DNA of 64,000 bases, taken from contig NZ_JAPPUX010000005.1 in the NCBI RefSeq assembly GCF_026712185.1, positions 360,262 to 424,261 of the forward strand, given 5' to 3'. A model generated the notes under the pieces. It worked only from the letters and a program-made list of their open reading frames with translations, searched no databases and had not been told where the DNA came from. The number at the start of each line of letters is the position of its first letter. Within the stretch, counting starts at the first letter, position 1. This DNA comes from Nocardioides pini (GTDB lineage: Bacteria; Actinomycetota; Actinomycetes; Propionibacteriales; Nocardioidaceae). Shown piece by piece: positions 1 to 9,060 of the stretch. A program made the position numbers and the translations under genes.

Positions 1-391
1 ACGCCACGACGAGCAGCCCGACGTAGACGTCGTTCTCGAACCAGCCGAAGGTGGTCTGCTTCTCCTCCGTGAAGGTCGTGGGGTAGTAGAAGACCGAGAT
101 CGCCAGCACCACGACCAGGAAGGCCAGGACGACACCCTGCGCGAGGACCGACGTGCGGCGGGCGAGGGCCGCCACCGCGAAGGCGACGCCGTAGAACAGC
201 CAGGTCAGGGGCGTGTCGACAGTGAAGTCCGGGTCCTCCAGTCCGGTGCGCCACGCGTAGATCGTGTGCACGACCGACAGGATGAAGGCAGCGACGAGCG
301 TCCACGACACGGCGTCGCCGTAGCGGATGGAGCGCCGGAGGCCAGCGGGGCGGGTGGGCTGGAGGGGGTGCGGGGCAGTCGAGGAGGTCAT
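1..391 (-). CDS. Membrane protein, partial (C-terminus beyond left edge)
   Basis: The reading frame starts at an ATG at 391 and stays open to the left edge, giving about 130 residues. After a short Pro-rich cytoplasmic start there are hydrophobic segments around residues 28-45, 63-75 and 84-100, so this is an integral membrane protein. I do not recognise the family. The start has no Shine-Dalgarno, but CAGGCT lies 6 nt upstream on the minus strand (398-403), the spacing of a leaderless -10 box. It is divergent from the XRE/NB-ARC regulator at 495, so the two share about 100 bp of promoter DNA. Confidence 0.6.
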   Translation of the reverse strand, partial: MTSSTAPHPLQPTRPAGLRRSIRYGDAVSWTLVAAFILSVVHTIYAWRTGLEDPDFTVDTPLTWLFYGVAFAVAALARRTSVLAQGVVLAFLVVVLAISVFYYPTTFTEEKQTTFGWFENDVYVGLLVVA

Positions 392-449
392 GTCCCGAGC
401 CTGGCCGCGGGTGGTGGGACGGCCCACCCACATCCGCTCCCACACCACT

Positions 450-488
450 CCCACAGTGGGTGACCGCGGGACGAAGCGCGGCTAGCGT
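450..488 (+). promoter_or_regulatory. Leaderless promoter of the XRE/NB-ARC regulator with possible operator
   Basis: GTGACC (460-465) and TAGCGT (483-488) are 17 bp apart and end 6 nt before the GTG start at 495, so transcription would begin at the start codon. The palindrome CCCACAGTGGG (450-460) touches the -35 box and could be an operator. The box assignment is by eye. Confidence 0.45.
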
Positions 489-494
489 TCGCTC

Positions 495-2738
495 GTGAGC
501 TCCTTCGCCGACGTCCTCCGGGAGCTCCGGACGGCCCGGTCCCTGACCCAGGAGGAGCTCGCCGAGCGGGCCGGGATCACGGCCAAGGCCGTCAGCGCCC
601 TCGAGCGCGGTGACCGGCGACGTCCCTATCCCCACACGGTCCGCTCGCTCGCCGACGGGCTCGGGTTGGAGGACGCCGAGCGGGACCGCCTCGTCGGCTC
701 GGTGCCGGGTCGTGCCACCACCGGCAGGACCGTCGCGGTGCTGCCCGCGCCGCAGGGCCCGGTGCTCGGCCGCGACGCGGACGTCGACGCGGTCGCCGGG
801 CTGGTGGCGGAGCGGGTACGCCGACTCGTCACGCTCACCGGCCCCGGCGGGGTCGGCAAGACCACCCTGGCGCTGGTGGTGGCCGCGCGCGTGGCCGACC
901 GGTTCACCGGCGGGGTGACCCTTGTCGACGTGGCTGCCCTCCGCGACCCGGACGCCGTGCTCCCCGCCGTGGCCACGGCCCTCGGCGTGCCCGAGGGCGG
1001 GTACGCCGGGACGGCCGCCAGCCTCGCGCCGTACCTGGAGCACCGCCACGTGCTCCTCGTCCTGGACAACCTCGAGCAGGTCCTCGACTGCGCGCCGCAG
1101 GTCACCGAGCTCGTCACGTCCTGCCCCGACCTGTCCGTCCTCGCCACCAGCCGGGCCCCGCTGCGGGTCCGCCCCGAGCGGGAGTACCGGGTGGCACCCC
1201 TGGACCAGCACGACGCCCTACGCCTGTTCCTCGAGCGGGCGGACGCCGCGGGGGCCGACCTGGGGACCCCCGACCAGGCCGGGACGGTCGCCGCGCTGTG
1301 CCAGGAGACCGAGGGGCTGCCGCTCGCCATCGAGCTCTCCGCGTCGGCCGCCTCGTCGCTCGGGCCGGCCGCGTTGCTCGAGCGACTGGGTTCACTGGTG
1401 ACAGAGGGCCCCCGAGACCTGCCCCCGCGCCAGCGGTCGATCGAGGCCACGCTGGACTGGAGCGTCGAGCTGCTGCCGCCGGCCGCCCGGGCTCTGCTGG
1501 GCGCGCTCGCCGTCGTTCCCGCGAGCTTCACCCCCGCCGCGGCCGAGGCGGTCGGCGGGGAGGGGGCGCTGTCCGGGGTCCACACCCTCCTCGAGCACTC
1601 GCTGCTGACCCGCGTCGACGACGTGGACGGCGTGCCCCGCTACCGCCTGCTGGAGCCCGTCCGCCAGTACGCCGTCCACCGGTGGCCGCAGGACGGGTCT
1701 GCCGCCGCGCGCCGGGGTCTCGGCGCGCACGCGTGGGAGACCGCGCTGGTGCGGGGCCAGCAGCTGCGCGCCGACGAGCAGGCCGCGGCGCTCGACGTCC
1801 TGGACGCCGAGCTGGCCAACCAGGCGGCCGGGCTCGACAGCCTGGTCGAGCTCGGCCGCAACGACGACGCCGCCGACCTGCTGAGGCACGGCTGGCTCCA
1901 CCTGGCCCTGCGCGGGCACGCGCGCGACGGCCAGGCCTGGCTGGGAAGGGCGCGCGGCCTGCCGATGTCCGACCGGGGTCGGGCGAGCTGGATGGTGGCG
2001 CACGCGGGGCTGTGCCACCTCGCCGGCGACACCGACGAGCTGCGCCGCACCAGTGAGGCGGCTCGCGACCTGGCCCGTCTCGCGGGCGACGACCTCCTGC
2101 TGCTCGAGGCGGCCGTGCTCGGCGGCTTCGGCGCGGTCTTCGCCGGTGACCACGACGCGGCCGCCGCCCTCGTCCGGGACCACGCCGGGCTGCTCGAGTC
2201 GAGCGGCGACGGCTACGTCCGCACCCACTTCGGCATCGTCGACGGCCAGCTCGCCCTGCTCTCCGGGGACCTCCCCGGAGCCGAGCACCGGCTGCTCGAG
2301 GCCGAGGCGATGGCGCGCCGGCTCGGCAACCCGTTCACCCTCGCGGTGGTGCTCAACGTGCTGGCCACCGTCTCCGAGCTGCGGGAGGACCACGCGACGT
2401 CCGCGCTGCGCCTCGGCGAGGCCACCGAGATCTCCGCCGACGCGTCGCTGAGCTGGTCGCTGGCCTACTCGCTCCCGGCGCTGGCCGGCGTCGCCGTCCG
2501 CGTCGGCGAGGTCGCCGCCGGGGCCCGGCTGTTCGGCGCCTCGGCGTCGTACGCCGCCCAGCACGGCATCGCGACGACCTTCCAGGCGAGCCAGGACCTG
2601 GCGGCGCGCGACCTCGCCGACGCCCGGAACAGGCTGGGCGAGCCCGCCTTCCGGCGGGAGTGGGACGCGGGCCGCGCGGCGACCATCGCCGAGGTCGGCG
2701 AGCTGGCGCGTGAGGTCACTCGCCGCGCACGCGCCTGA
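495..2738 (+). CDS. XRE-family regulator with NB-ARC ATPase and TPR-like region
   Basis: A 747-residue cytoplasmic signalling protein. Residues 5-60 form an XRE helix-turn-helix (SLTQEELAERAGITAKAVS). A P-loop GPGGVGKTT lies at 116-124, a Walker B-like LLVLDNLEQV near 190 and the sensor ATSRAPLRV near 218, the layout of AfsR/NB-ARC-type STAND ATPases. The C-terminal 350 residues are Ala/Leu-rich helical repeats consistent with TPRs. Such proteins usually act as ATP-gated transcriptional activators; the signal and target are unknown here. The GTG start is supported by a leaderless promoter 6 nt upstream. The 3' end overlaps the convergent hemerythrin gene by 23 bp. Confidence 0.85.
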   Translation: MSSFADVLRELRTARSLTQEELAERAGITAKAVSALERGDRRRPYPHTVRSLADGLGLEDAERDRLVGSVPGRATTGRTVAVLPAPQGPVLGRDADVDAVAGLVAERVRRLVTLTGPGGVGKTTLALVVAARVADRFTGGVTLVDVAALRDPDAVLPAVATALGVPEGGYAGTAASLAPYLEHRHVLLVLDNLEQVLDCAPQVTELVTSCPDLSVLATSRAPLRVRPEREYRVAPLDQHDALRLFLERADAAGADLGTPDQAGTVAALCQETEGLPLAIELSASAASSLGPAALLERLGSLVTEGPRDLPPRQRSIEATLDWSVELLPPAARALLGALAVVPASFTPAAAEAVGGEGALSGVHTLLEHSLLTRVDDVDGVPRYRLLEPVRQYAVHRWPQDGSAAARRGLGAHAWETALVRGQQLRADEQAAALDVLDAELANQAAGLDSLVELGRNDDAADLLRHGWLHLALRGHARDGQAWLGRARGLPMSDRGRASWMVAHAGLCHLAGDTDELRRTSEAARDLARLAGDDLLLLEAAVLGGFGAVFAGDHDAAAALVRDHAGLLESSGDGYVRTHFGIVDGQLALLSGDLPGAEHRLLEAEAMARRLGNPFTLAVVLNVLATVSELREDHATSALRLGEATEISADASLSWSLAYSLPALAGVAVRVGEVAAGARLFGASASYAAQHGIATTFQASQDLAARDLADARNRLGEPAFRREWDAGRAATIAEVGELAREVTRRARA

Positions 2739-3384
2739 TGTAGCGGGTGTAGCGGCGCGCTCCCCACGTGAGCATGAGCAGCCGGACGGGGGCGGGCAGC
2801 GGGTCCAGCATCATGGCCCGCTCGTGCGGGTCGGCGTCCTCGAGCAGGCTGCCGAAGAGCAGCGGCAGCTGCCCGAACGACATCGACCCGCGCCCGTGCT
2901 CACCCAGGAGGGCCCACTCCGCGGCGGTGACGTGCTGGGCGACCAGGGGGAGGATCTCGCGCTCCTCGAGGTCGAGGTGCTCCAGCAGCGACTCCCGGAG
3001 CTCGTCGGTGACGCGGGCGACCTGCTCGCCGCGGAGCACCGCGCCGGTTCGCATCCACTGCTCGAGCAGCGGGCCGAGGCGGTCCAGGTGCTGGTCGACC
3101 AGGTCGTGCTGCGCCTGCATGGTGCGGACGAGCTCCGCGGAAGGCTCCGCGCGCTCGCTCAGGCGCGGCCAGAGGATCTCGTCCTCGCCGGTGTGGTGCA
3201 TGTGCAGGCCGTCGAGGACGAGCCTGAGGTGGCCACCCACCAGGGACGCCCGGTCCGCGTCGCCCTCGCGCACGGCGCGCACGAGCCTGGGCAGCAGCGC
3301 GAACTCACGGCGGAACACGCGGTGGACGACGTACATCTCCTCGATCGGCGGTCGAGCGGTGGTCGGATCGGTGGTGGCGGTCAT
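2716..3384 (-). CDS. Hemerythrin domain-containing protein
   Basis: A 222-residue soluble protein with a four-helix hemerythrin/HHE fold. Likely iron ligands are visible in VHRVFRREF, MHHTGEDEILWP, MQAQHDLVDQH and LLEHLDLEEREILP. Such domains bind a di-iron centre and are linked to O2, NO or redox sensing; the role here is not known. The ATG at 3384 is chosen because GGAGG lies 5 nt upstream; a longer open frame reaching 4230 is the antisense of the neighbouring membrane gene. It is convergent with and slightly overlaps the NB-ARC gene. Confidence 0.85.
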   Translation of the reverse strand: MTATTDPTTARPPIEEMYVVHRVFRREFALLPRLVRAVREGDADRASLVGGHLRLVLDGLHMHHTGEDEILWPRLSERAEPSAELVRTMQAQHDLVDQHLDRLGPLLEQWMRTGAVLRGEQVARVTDELRESLLEHLDLEEREILPLVAQHVTAAEWALLGEHGRGSMSFGQLPLLFGSLLEDADPHERAMMLDPLPAPVRLLMLTWGARRYTRYIRRVRGE

Positions 3385-3577
3385 GGGGTCCTCCGTGATC
3401 GGTTGGTCGGCTGTGTCCAGCCTCGCCACGCGCCCGGGCCGGGCACACCCACACCGACCCCACGCCTCCCCCACAGTGCGACGCTGGTCGTGGGTGGCCG
3501 ACAGGTGCCGAAGGTCCCGTCCGGCTCCGGACCTTCGCCGCTCACGCGCACCCGGCGCGTCCGCCGAGGGTTGAGCC

Positions 3578-4561
3578 ATGACCCTCCCCCTTGCCGTGCT
3601 CGTGCCCTCCCTGCCCGCCCACGAGCGGTGGTTCGTCGAGTCCCAGCAGGCGGGGGACTGGTCGTTCTTCCTCTCGCCGCTCCCGCTCGTGCTGACCGCC
3701 GCAGTGGTCGCGGTGACGGTGGCATGGCGCGTGGTCGCGCTCCGCGTCGACCGTCCGGAGCTGCCGGTCCTGCGCCCGCTCGCCCGGCTGGTGCCCTGGG
3801 TGCCGCGCCTGCTGGGGATCCACCTGGGCGTCGCGCTGCTCGCGCTGGCGGCGACGGGCGCGTTCATCACGCCGTCCAACGACCACCTCTCCGGCGCGGG
3901 CGGCACCGCGCTGCTGCTCGTCGAGGCCGCGCTGGGCATCTGGCTGGTCACCGGCTGGCAGCTCCGCTCGGCGGCCACGCTCGTGCTCGGCCTCGCCCCG
4001 GCGCTCGCGCTGGTCGCCGGCGTCACGGCACTCGGCGAGTGCGCGAACCTCGCTGCCGTCGCGGCCTTCCTGGTCGTCGTACCTCCCGGTCCGGACGCGT
4101 ACGGCACTGCCCACCCGCCGCAGGCGCAGCTGCGCTGGGCACTGCTCTGGCTCCGGCTCGGCGTCGGGGTGGCACTGATCGTGCTCGCGTTCTCCGAGAA
4201 GCTCACCAACCCGGCGATGGCGATCGACACCCTCGAGCACTACCCGGCCCTCGACGTCTTCGCGCTCGTCGGCGTCCACGTCTCGCCGGAGACGTTCGTC
4301 GCCATCGCCGGCGCGACCGAGCTGCTGTTCGGGCTGCTGGTGATCTCCGGTGCGTTCCCGCAGGTGGCGGTGCTGGTCGCGATGGTGCCCTTCAACGCGA
4401 CGCTGCTGCTCTTCGGCCAGACGGAGATGGTCGGCCACCTGCCCGTCTACGGGGTGTTCCTCGCGCTGCTCGTCTACGGGTCGTCCGAGGAGACCTTCCG
4501 CGCCGTGCGCTGGCTCCCGCGTCGCGCCGGGCGTCGGGTCGCCGTGCCCGCGGCTGCCTGA
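3578..4561 (+). CDS. DoxX-like multi-pass membrane protein
   Basis: A 327-residue integral membrane protein with about eight hydrophobic segments. The second half (residues about 190-310) resembles DoxX/SURF4-type proteins, including FSEKLTNPAMAI, a GATELLFGLLVISGA segment and a C-terminal LLVYGSSEETFR. Function is not established; relatives are associated with redox balance. GAGGGT lies 6 nt before the ATG with no Shine-Dalgarno, matching the leaderless pattern seen elsewhere in the window. It is divergent from the hemerythrin gene across a 193-bp intergenic region. Confidence 0.65.
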   Translation: MTLPLAVLVPSLPAHERWFVESQQAGDWSFFLSPLPLVLTAAVVAVTVAWRVVALRVDRPELPVLRPLARLVPWVPRLLGIHLGVALLALAATGAFITPSNDHLSGAGGTALLLVEAALGIWLVTGWQLRSAATLVLGLAPALALVAGVTALGECANLAAVAAFLVVVPPGPDAYGTAHPPQAQLRWALLWLRLGVGVALIVLAFSEKLTNPAMAIDTLEHYPALDVFALVGVHVSPETFVAIAGATELLFGLLVISGAFPQVAVLVAMVPFNATLLLFGQTEMVGHLPVYGVFLALLVYGSSEETFRAVRWLPRRAGRRVAVPAAA

Positions 4562-4621
4562 CCGGCCTGCGCGTCCCGCGGTTTCGCGGACGGGGGCCCG
4601 ACCGTCGGAGAGGATCGGCGA

Positions 4622-5191
4622 GTGTCCGCCGTCGTGATGATCGCCGTCCAACGCCTGCGCGAGCGTAGGATCGAGCTGGACGACGGTCTGACGGACGCCG
4701 AGATCGATGCGGTGCAGCACCGCCTCGGCTTCGTCTTCGGCCCGGAGCACCGTGACCTCCTGCAGGAGGCGTTACCCGTCGGGGACGGCTGGCCCGACTG
4801 GAGACGAGACGACGACACCGACCTGCGCAGACGGCTCGACTGGCCCGTGGAGGGGATCGTGGGGCACGTGCGCGCAGGTCACTTCTGGCCCGATTCTTGG
4901 GGGTCACGCCCCGTCGAGGTCGCGCAGGCCGAGCGTGTGGCGCGAGGTCGGCTGGCACTGCTGCCGTCGCTCGTGCCCGTCTACGGCCACCGCTACCTCG
5001 TCGCAGATGCCGCCTACGTGCCCAGCCCGGTTTTCTCCGTCTACGGGTCGGACGTCATCGTCTTCGGTGACGACCTTCTCGACTACGTCGCCCGTGAGCA
5101 CCATGTGCCGCCCCGGCACGAGTCGCCCCACCGGACCCATGTCCCGTTCTGGTCCGACCTCGCGATGGGAGCCGACGACGACGAGCTGTGA
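4622..5191 (+). CDS. SMI1/KNR4-like protein
   Basis: A 189-residue soluble protein. The order RRIELDDGLTDAEIDAVQ, FGPEHRDLLQEALPVGDGWPDW, LVPVYGHRYL and VFSVYGSDVIVFGDDLLDY matches the compact actinobacterial SMI1/KNR4 (SUKH) type. Members include polymorphic-toxin immunity proteins and stand-alone regulators. No toxin gene is next to it, so an immunity role is not supported here. The GTG start fits a leaderless promoter: GAGGAT (4610-4615) ends 6 nt upstream. Directly downstream is a decayed dimethylargininase fragment. Confidence 0.7.
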   Translation: MSAVVMIAVQRLRERRIELDDGLTDAEIDAVQHRLGFVFGPEHRDLLQEALPVGDGWPDWRRDDDTDLRRRLDWPVEGIVGHVRAGHFWPDSWGSRPVEVAQAERVARGRLALLPSLVPVYGHRYLVADAAYVPSPVFSVYGSDVIVFGDDLLDYVAREHHVPPRHESPHRTHVPFWSDLAMGADDDEL

Positions 5192-5208
5192 CGGGCCTCG
5201 TGCCGGGC

Positions 5209-5357
5209 TCAGCCGCGCAGGCGCGCGGACGCAGCCCTTCTGCTTCTCGTACTCCGTGACGTCGACTGCGACGACCCGCAGCCTGCGTCCTCGTCGAGCG
5301 CACGGGTCCGCGGCGCGGCGGACGACATCAGCACCGTCGATTCGTCGACCAGCTCGG
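5209..5357 (-). pseudogene. Truncated, frameshifted copy of the dimethylargininase 3' end
   Basis: About 145 bp closely match the last part of the intact dimethylargininase gene at 13609-14373, from the stop codon (TCA at 5209-5211, matching 13609-13611) inwards. The copy carries point changes and lacks about 11 bp of the stretch that encodes the Cys-containing CVTCLS end, which breaks the frame. Similarity ends near 5357, so some 80% of the gene is missing. This is a relic of a duplication or a recombination scar, not a working gene. Confidence 0.75.
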
Positions 5358-5701
5358 ACGTGCCGGCTTCGCCGCGCCCCGACCCCACCGACGGCCGCGC
5401 CAAGCGGTTCCGCCCCCACCGAGCGCGCCCGCAGGGTCGCCGACGCAGTTAGATGCTGAGGTCGTCCGCGGGCTGGCGGAGCAGGAGGTGCAACCGGGGG
5501 CCTCGCGGATGCGGTAGCTCGAGGAGACGAGGCGGGTCCTGCGGGAGATGACCGATGCCTGGGCGCGAGGGGTCGTGTCGTTCGCGGTGGAAAGACTCAC
5601 GCAGGCCCGCACTGTTGCCAGAAAGGGATCGTCCACTGGTCGCCACGGCCCGTTGGGTCATGGCCGGGGGCATGTCCGCACGCCGATGCAGACTGTCCGG
5701 C
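5358..5701. other. Gap with no intact gene
   Basis: No intact reading frame was found. On the plus strand from about 5450 to 5640 a frame reads like a helical protein (LDAEVVRGLAEQE, then LEETRRVLREMTDAW) but is cut by an in-frame TAG at 5515. This may be another gene remnant next to the dimethylargininase relic. CAGACT (5689-5694) is a plausible -10 for the DinB gene. Confidence 0.35.
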
Positions 5702-6412
5702 ATGGCGAGATTTGAGGACCAAGACCTGACGGACGCTGAGTTCCGCGAGTGCGACATGACTCGGGCCCGCCTGATCGGCGTGGTGATGCAGGACGCCGTC
5801 ATCGACGGGTTGGTCAGCAACCTGGTGGTCAACGGTGTCGAAGTGACGTCGTACGTCGAGGCCGAGCTGGACCGGCGGCATCCGGTGCGGCCGCTGATGC
5901 GATCGAGCGACCCGGCTGACCTGCGGGAAGCCGAGCGCCAGCTGCGGGCCAGCTGGGCAGGAACGATCGCGCGCCTCCGCGGCACGGCTCAGGGGTTGGA
6001 GCACCAGCGCGTCGGCGGCGAGTGGTCGGCGGTCGAGACCCTGCGCCACCTGGTCTTCGTGCACGACTCGTGGTTCCGTCGCTGCTGCCTGGGATCACCC
6101 CAGCCGTTCACCGCAATCGGGTTGGCGTCGGACTTCGTGCCTGACCAGGAAGCGCAGGGTTTGGATCGAGCGGCGGCACCTGACCTCGATCAGGTGCTCA
6201 CGGTCCGCAATGAGCAGGCCGACGAGCTGGAGCGTTGGTTGGCGAGCGTGACGGCCGACGAGCTGTCGTCGGTCGCGCCGGTGCCTGCCGGACCGGGCTG
6301 GCCGCCGTACGCAGCGGGGAAGACCGTGCTCGAGTGTCTGCGCGTGGTCCTCAACGAGGAGTGGGAGCATCACAGGTTCTGCGTGCGCGACCTCGACCTG
6401 CTGGAGGGGTGA
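5702..6412 (+). CDS. DinB-family protein with pentapeptide-like N-terminus
   Basis: A 236-residue soluble protein. Residues 1-35 are pentapeptide-like (FEDQDLTDAEFRECDMTRAR) and lead into a DinB/YfiT-type four-helix domain, with candidate metal-binding His in VETLRHLVFVHDSWF and in NEEWEHHRF. Some members are metal- and thiol-dependent transferases, but the substrate cannot be read from the sequence. The ATG at 5702 is preferred over the upstream start at 5555, because the extra 49 residues look non-conserved and CAGACT lies 7 nt before the ATG. Confidence 0.75.
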   Translation: MARFEDQDLTDAEFRECDMTRARLIGVVMQDAVIDGLVSNLVVNGVEVTSYVEAELDRRHPVRPLMRSSDPADLREAERQLRASWAGTIARLRGTAQGLEHQRVGGEWSAVETLRHLVFVHDSWFRRCCLGSPQPFTAIGLASDFVPDQEAQGLDRAAAPDLDQVLTVRNEQADELERWLASVTADELSSVAPVPAGPGWPPYAAGKTVLECLRVVLNEEWEHHRFCVRDLDLLEG

Positions 6413-6525
6413 CTGCGCACCCTCGGTTGCCCGAGCGTCAGCACGGGAACCGCCCCGCGGGCACGTCGAGATGGATGCACCGCTCGAACTGTAGGAGCGC
6501 TGTCGAGCGGCTCGGCGCCGGTCGC

Positions 6526-6804
6526 TCAGGTGGCGCGCAGTGCAGCGACACTCGTCACGAGACGACGCAGCGGCGTATCGCGCTGCACGCTGATGCGGCC
6601 ACCATCCTGCGTCAGACCGAAGTGGGACAACAGGTCCTGGCGCCCCTCTCGCTCGGCCATCAGCAAGATCGCGTCCCGGTCGTAGGAGTCAGCGAGTTCG
6701 GCGGCAAGGACCAGGTCGTAGGCCGCGACAGCATCGTTGATGGACTGCACGTAGCTGGCGTAGAGGGTGTTGAGCTCGTCGATAAGTCGGGTCTGGTCGG
6801 TCAT
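6526..6804 (-). CDS. Small hypothetical protein
   Basis: A 92-residue acidic, mostly helical protein (RLIDELNTLYASYVQSINDA, then AAELADSYDRDAILLMAER). No signal peptide or membrane segment. I do not recognise the family. The ATG at 6804 is chosen over 6861 because AAGGGG precedes it. It stands alone between a DinB gene and a small membrane-protein gene on the same strand. Confidence 0.5.
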   Translation of the reverse strand: MTDQTRLIDELNTLYASYVQSINDAVAAYDLVLAAELADSYDRDAILLMAEREGRQDLLSHFGLTQDGGRISVQRDTPLRRLVTSVAALRAT

Positions 6805-7084
6805 GGACAACCCCTTGGAGTCGCGATGTGGCCTAACGGTGACCCCAGTCTCGGACGGCAACGGGATCGATCAAATAGGCGGCGTCATGATCTTGGGCAC
6901 GCCGCCACCCGGCAACCCCAGAGGGCGCGACGATCGAGATCCCGGACGGTCATCCGCGACGGCGTCGCGCAGCCTGCGACATCCGCGCCTCGCGTGGGCT
7001 CAGCAGTACGCGTGGGCGTTGCGCGCCGCGTGCCGACGGAAAGACACGCTGCCGTGTCCCCAAGCCAAGCCACTGGCGGCGACG

Positions 7085-7579
7085 CTACATCGACGCGCTG
7101 GCAGCGCCCCTGTCTTCGATACGGGACTGGCGGATGACGAAGGCCGCCCCGGAGCCAGCCATGCCCAGACCGATCAACACGATCGGGAGCACTCGAGCAT
7201 CTGACAGCGGCGACTGGCACGACGGCCACGGACCGGCCGGCCGGTCGGCGAACTGGTACGCCGATGGCGGTTCCTTCACGAAGGCCGTTCCGCACTTGAC
7301 CCCTTGAATGTCGTAGACGGACCGGAAAAGCCCGAGACCAAGCCCAAGTGCCACCAGGGCGCCGCTGAGGATCAGACAGACCTTTTGTAAGTCCCGCACC
7401 GGGTGAAGGTAGAGCAACGAATCACCCAGGTCGGTCGAACGCCGATGTTTTTGCGCACGGAGGCCTTCAAGGGTGCGGCTGAGAGCGGTCGCGTTGGGCA
7501 TGGAGATGGCGCCGCCGAACCATGATGACTGCGTGGCGACGCCCGATTGGCCTGAGGCCACCGGCTCGCCAGCCGCCAT
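7085..7579 (-). CDS. Small two-helix membrane protein
   Basis: A protein of about 164 residues with two hydrophobic segments (VCLILSGALVALGLGLGLF and VLPIVLIGLGMAGSGAAFVI). Between them is a loop of about 50 residues with two Cys (VKCGTAFV and WPSCQSP), possibly a disulfide outside the membrane. Many actinobacteria carry proteins of this layout, with no known function. The ATG at 7579 is preferred because TAGCTT lies 6 nt upstream on the minus strand, the leaderless spacing; an internal ATG at 7501 remains possible. Confidence 0.5.
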   Translation of the reverse strand: MAAGEPVASGQSGVATQSSWFGGAISMPNATALSRTLEGLRAQKHRRSTDLGDSLLYLHPVRDLQKVCLILSGALVALGLGLGLFRSVYDIQGVKCGTAFVKEPPSAYQFADRPAGPWPSCQSPLSDARVLPIVLIGLGMAGSGAAFVIRQSRIEDRGAASASM

Positions 7580-7743
7580 CACCACAAGCTACGTCGGCCC
7601 GGTTTCGTTGGAGGCGCTCCCCCAACTCGCGGCGATAAGACGCACGTCGCGTGGTCGAGCTGGATGTCGAACGCTTGCGAGACCGGGGGTCTGTGGGCAC
7701 TCTGAGGTGAGGTGGACAAGCACCGCGTACCTGTCGGAGGGGC

Positions 7744-9060
7744 ATGCGCGCAGTTGGCTCTTACGTCGCACTGGTGGCGATCGTCGCCCTTTTCGCCGGG
7801 TGCAGCGAGGAAACCCGCCAGCGCAGTGAGTCACGCTCCCCGGGCCAGCCCAGTGGGAGATCTGCCCCCGAGAGCACGGACAGCAAGAGTGCCGACGAGA
7901 GTCCATCGGCTGCTCCGGTGACTCCGGCTACAAAGGGACCGATCTCGCCGAAGCGACAAGAGAAGCTCGTGGAGTTCCTCGACCGCGTCCAGTTCCTCGA
8001 CCGCGTCGGCCCAGACCTGGAGCTTCGCGAGATCGAGTACACCTCCCGGACCGACGCCGTGGCGATGTTCCTCGAACCACGCGAGGGGAACGAAGGCACG
8101 GTCATCGCTACCACCGACGACAACTGGGCTCACGCCACTCGGCTCTACATCAGCGACGCTCTCGCTTACTCGGTGTCATACAGCCCACTCGGCGGTGGGG
8201 CGGTGGCCGTCAGGGCCCAGCAACAGGACCCCTTCATCAACTACCCGGCGTTCGTCTTCTACGCGAACGGAAAGACGAAACCTCTGCGAGTCCTCGAGCC
8301 GCAAGCACGTAGAGGCGGGGACGTGCTCCTCGACCTCGACCGCTTTGGCAGCATCATTTACGGTCTCGGCGACGTCCAGACACGGCAGTTGTGGGCTGCC
8401 GATGTCGATGCCGCGGAAATCTATCCGGTCGAGGGCACCCGGTTCGGTGAGGTGTGGCAGCACGTAGCGGGTCGCCGCGGAGCGATCGTGAGCGTCCAGG
8501 GCTTCAAGCGTCGCGGTCAGCAGTGGCGCTTCGAGACCAGTAGCGACCGCGGACGCACATGGACCACTACCGAAGCCGACCTGCCGGGAGGCAGGTCCAC
8601 CGGCGGCCCAGGATTCGGGTACGGCCAAGCGGGGGTCGCCGTGGGGCCCGGACACCTGCAGGCGACGGTGTCGACGCAGTGGTTGCAAGACCTGCCGTCG
8701 TACGTGAACGAGTTGTGGCAGACCGATGACGAGCAACGATTCCACCAAGTCCCGCTGCCCTGGGACCGACCCTACTTCGGCGGCATCGCGTACGCCGACG
8801 ATGGAGCTCTGCTCTTCGGCCGACTCTTCGTTTCCGACATCCCGTGCACCAAACCGATCTGCGGGCCGCCCGGCGAAATCTGGCGCTACGCCCCGGGGAG
8901 CCGCGTGCCCGAGCCCCTCGCCGGCGCCCCTAGCCTGCTCGGTCCGTTTTGGTCCGGGGGGATCGACACTTCTGGCGGCGTCATCATCGCCAGGACCGGA
9001 GTGCGAACGATCTCCGTCTCCTCCGACGGATATCACTGGACGCCGGTCACACCCGGGTAG
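7744..9060 (+). CDS. Secreted lipoprotein with BNR/propeller-like repeats
   Basis: A 438-residue protein with a lipoprotein signal: a hydrophobic run (YVALVAIVALFAGCSEE) ends in the lipobox LFAGC with Cys at residue 20. A low-complexity Ser/Pro-rich linker follows to about residue 60. The rest contains sialidase-type BNR-like strands such as SSDRGRTWTTTE and SSDGYHWTPV, suggesting a beta-propeller anchored outside the membrane. No enzyme active site is recognisable. A GGAGG lies close to the ATG. It belongs to a patch of secreted and lipid-anchored proteins of unknown function (7.7-10.8 kb). Confidence 0.65.
   Translation: MRAVGSYVALVAIVALFAGCSEETRQRSESRSPGQPSGRSAPESTDSKSADESPSAAPVTPATKGPISPKRQEKLVEFLDRVQFLDRVGPDLELREIEYTSRTDAVAMFLEPREGNEGTVIATTDDNWAHATRLYISDALAYSVSYSPLGGGAVAVRAQQQDPFINYPAFVFYANGKTKPLRVLEPQARRGGDVLLDLDRFGSIIYGLGDVQTRQLWAADVDAAEIYPVEGTRFGEVWQHVAGRRGAIVSVQGFKRRGQQWRFETSSDRGRTWTTTEADLPGGRSTGGPGFGYGQAGVAVGPGHLQATVSTQWLQDLPSYVNELWQTDDEQRFHQVPLPWDRPYFGGIAYADDGALLFGRLFVSDIPCTKPICGPPGEIWRYAPGSRVPEPLAGAPSLLGPFWSGGIDTSGGVIIARTGVRTISVSSDGYHWTPVTPG

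Noticed and set aside
4622..5191. SMI1/KNR4 protein as the immunity gene of a toxin system
   Set aside because: No toxin-like gene, secretion gene or orphan toxin domain is found beside it; the single-gene setting does not support this.
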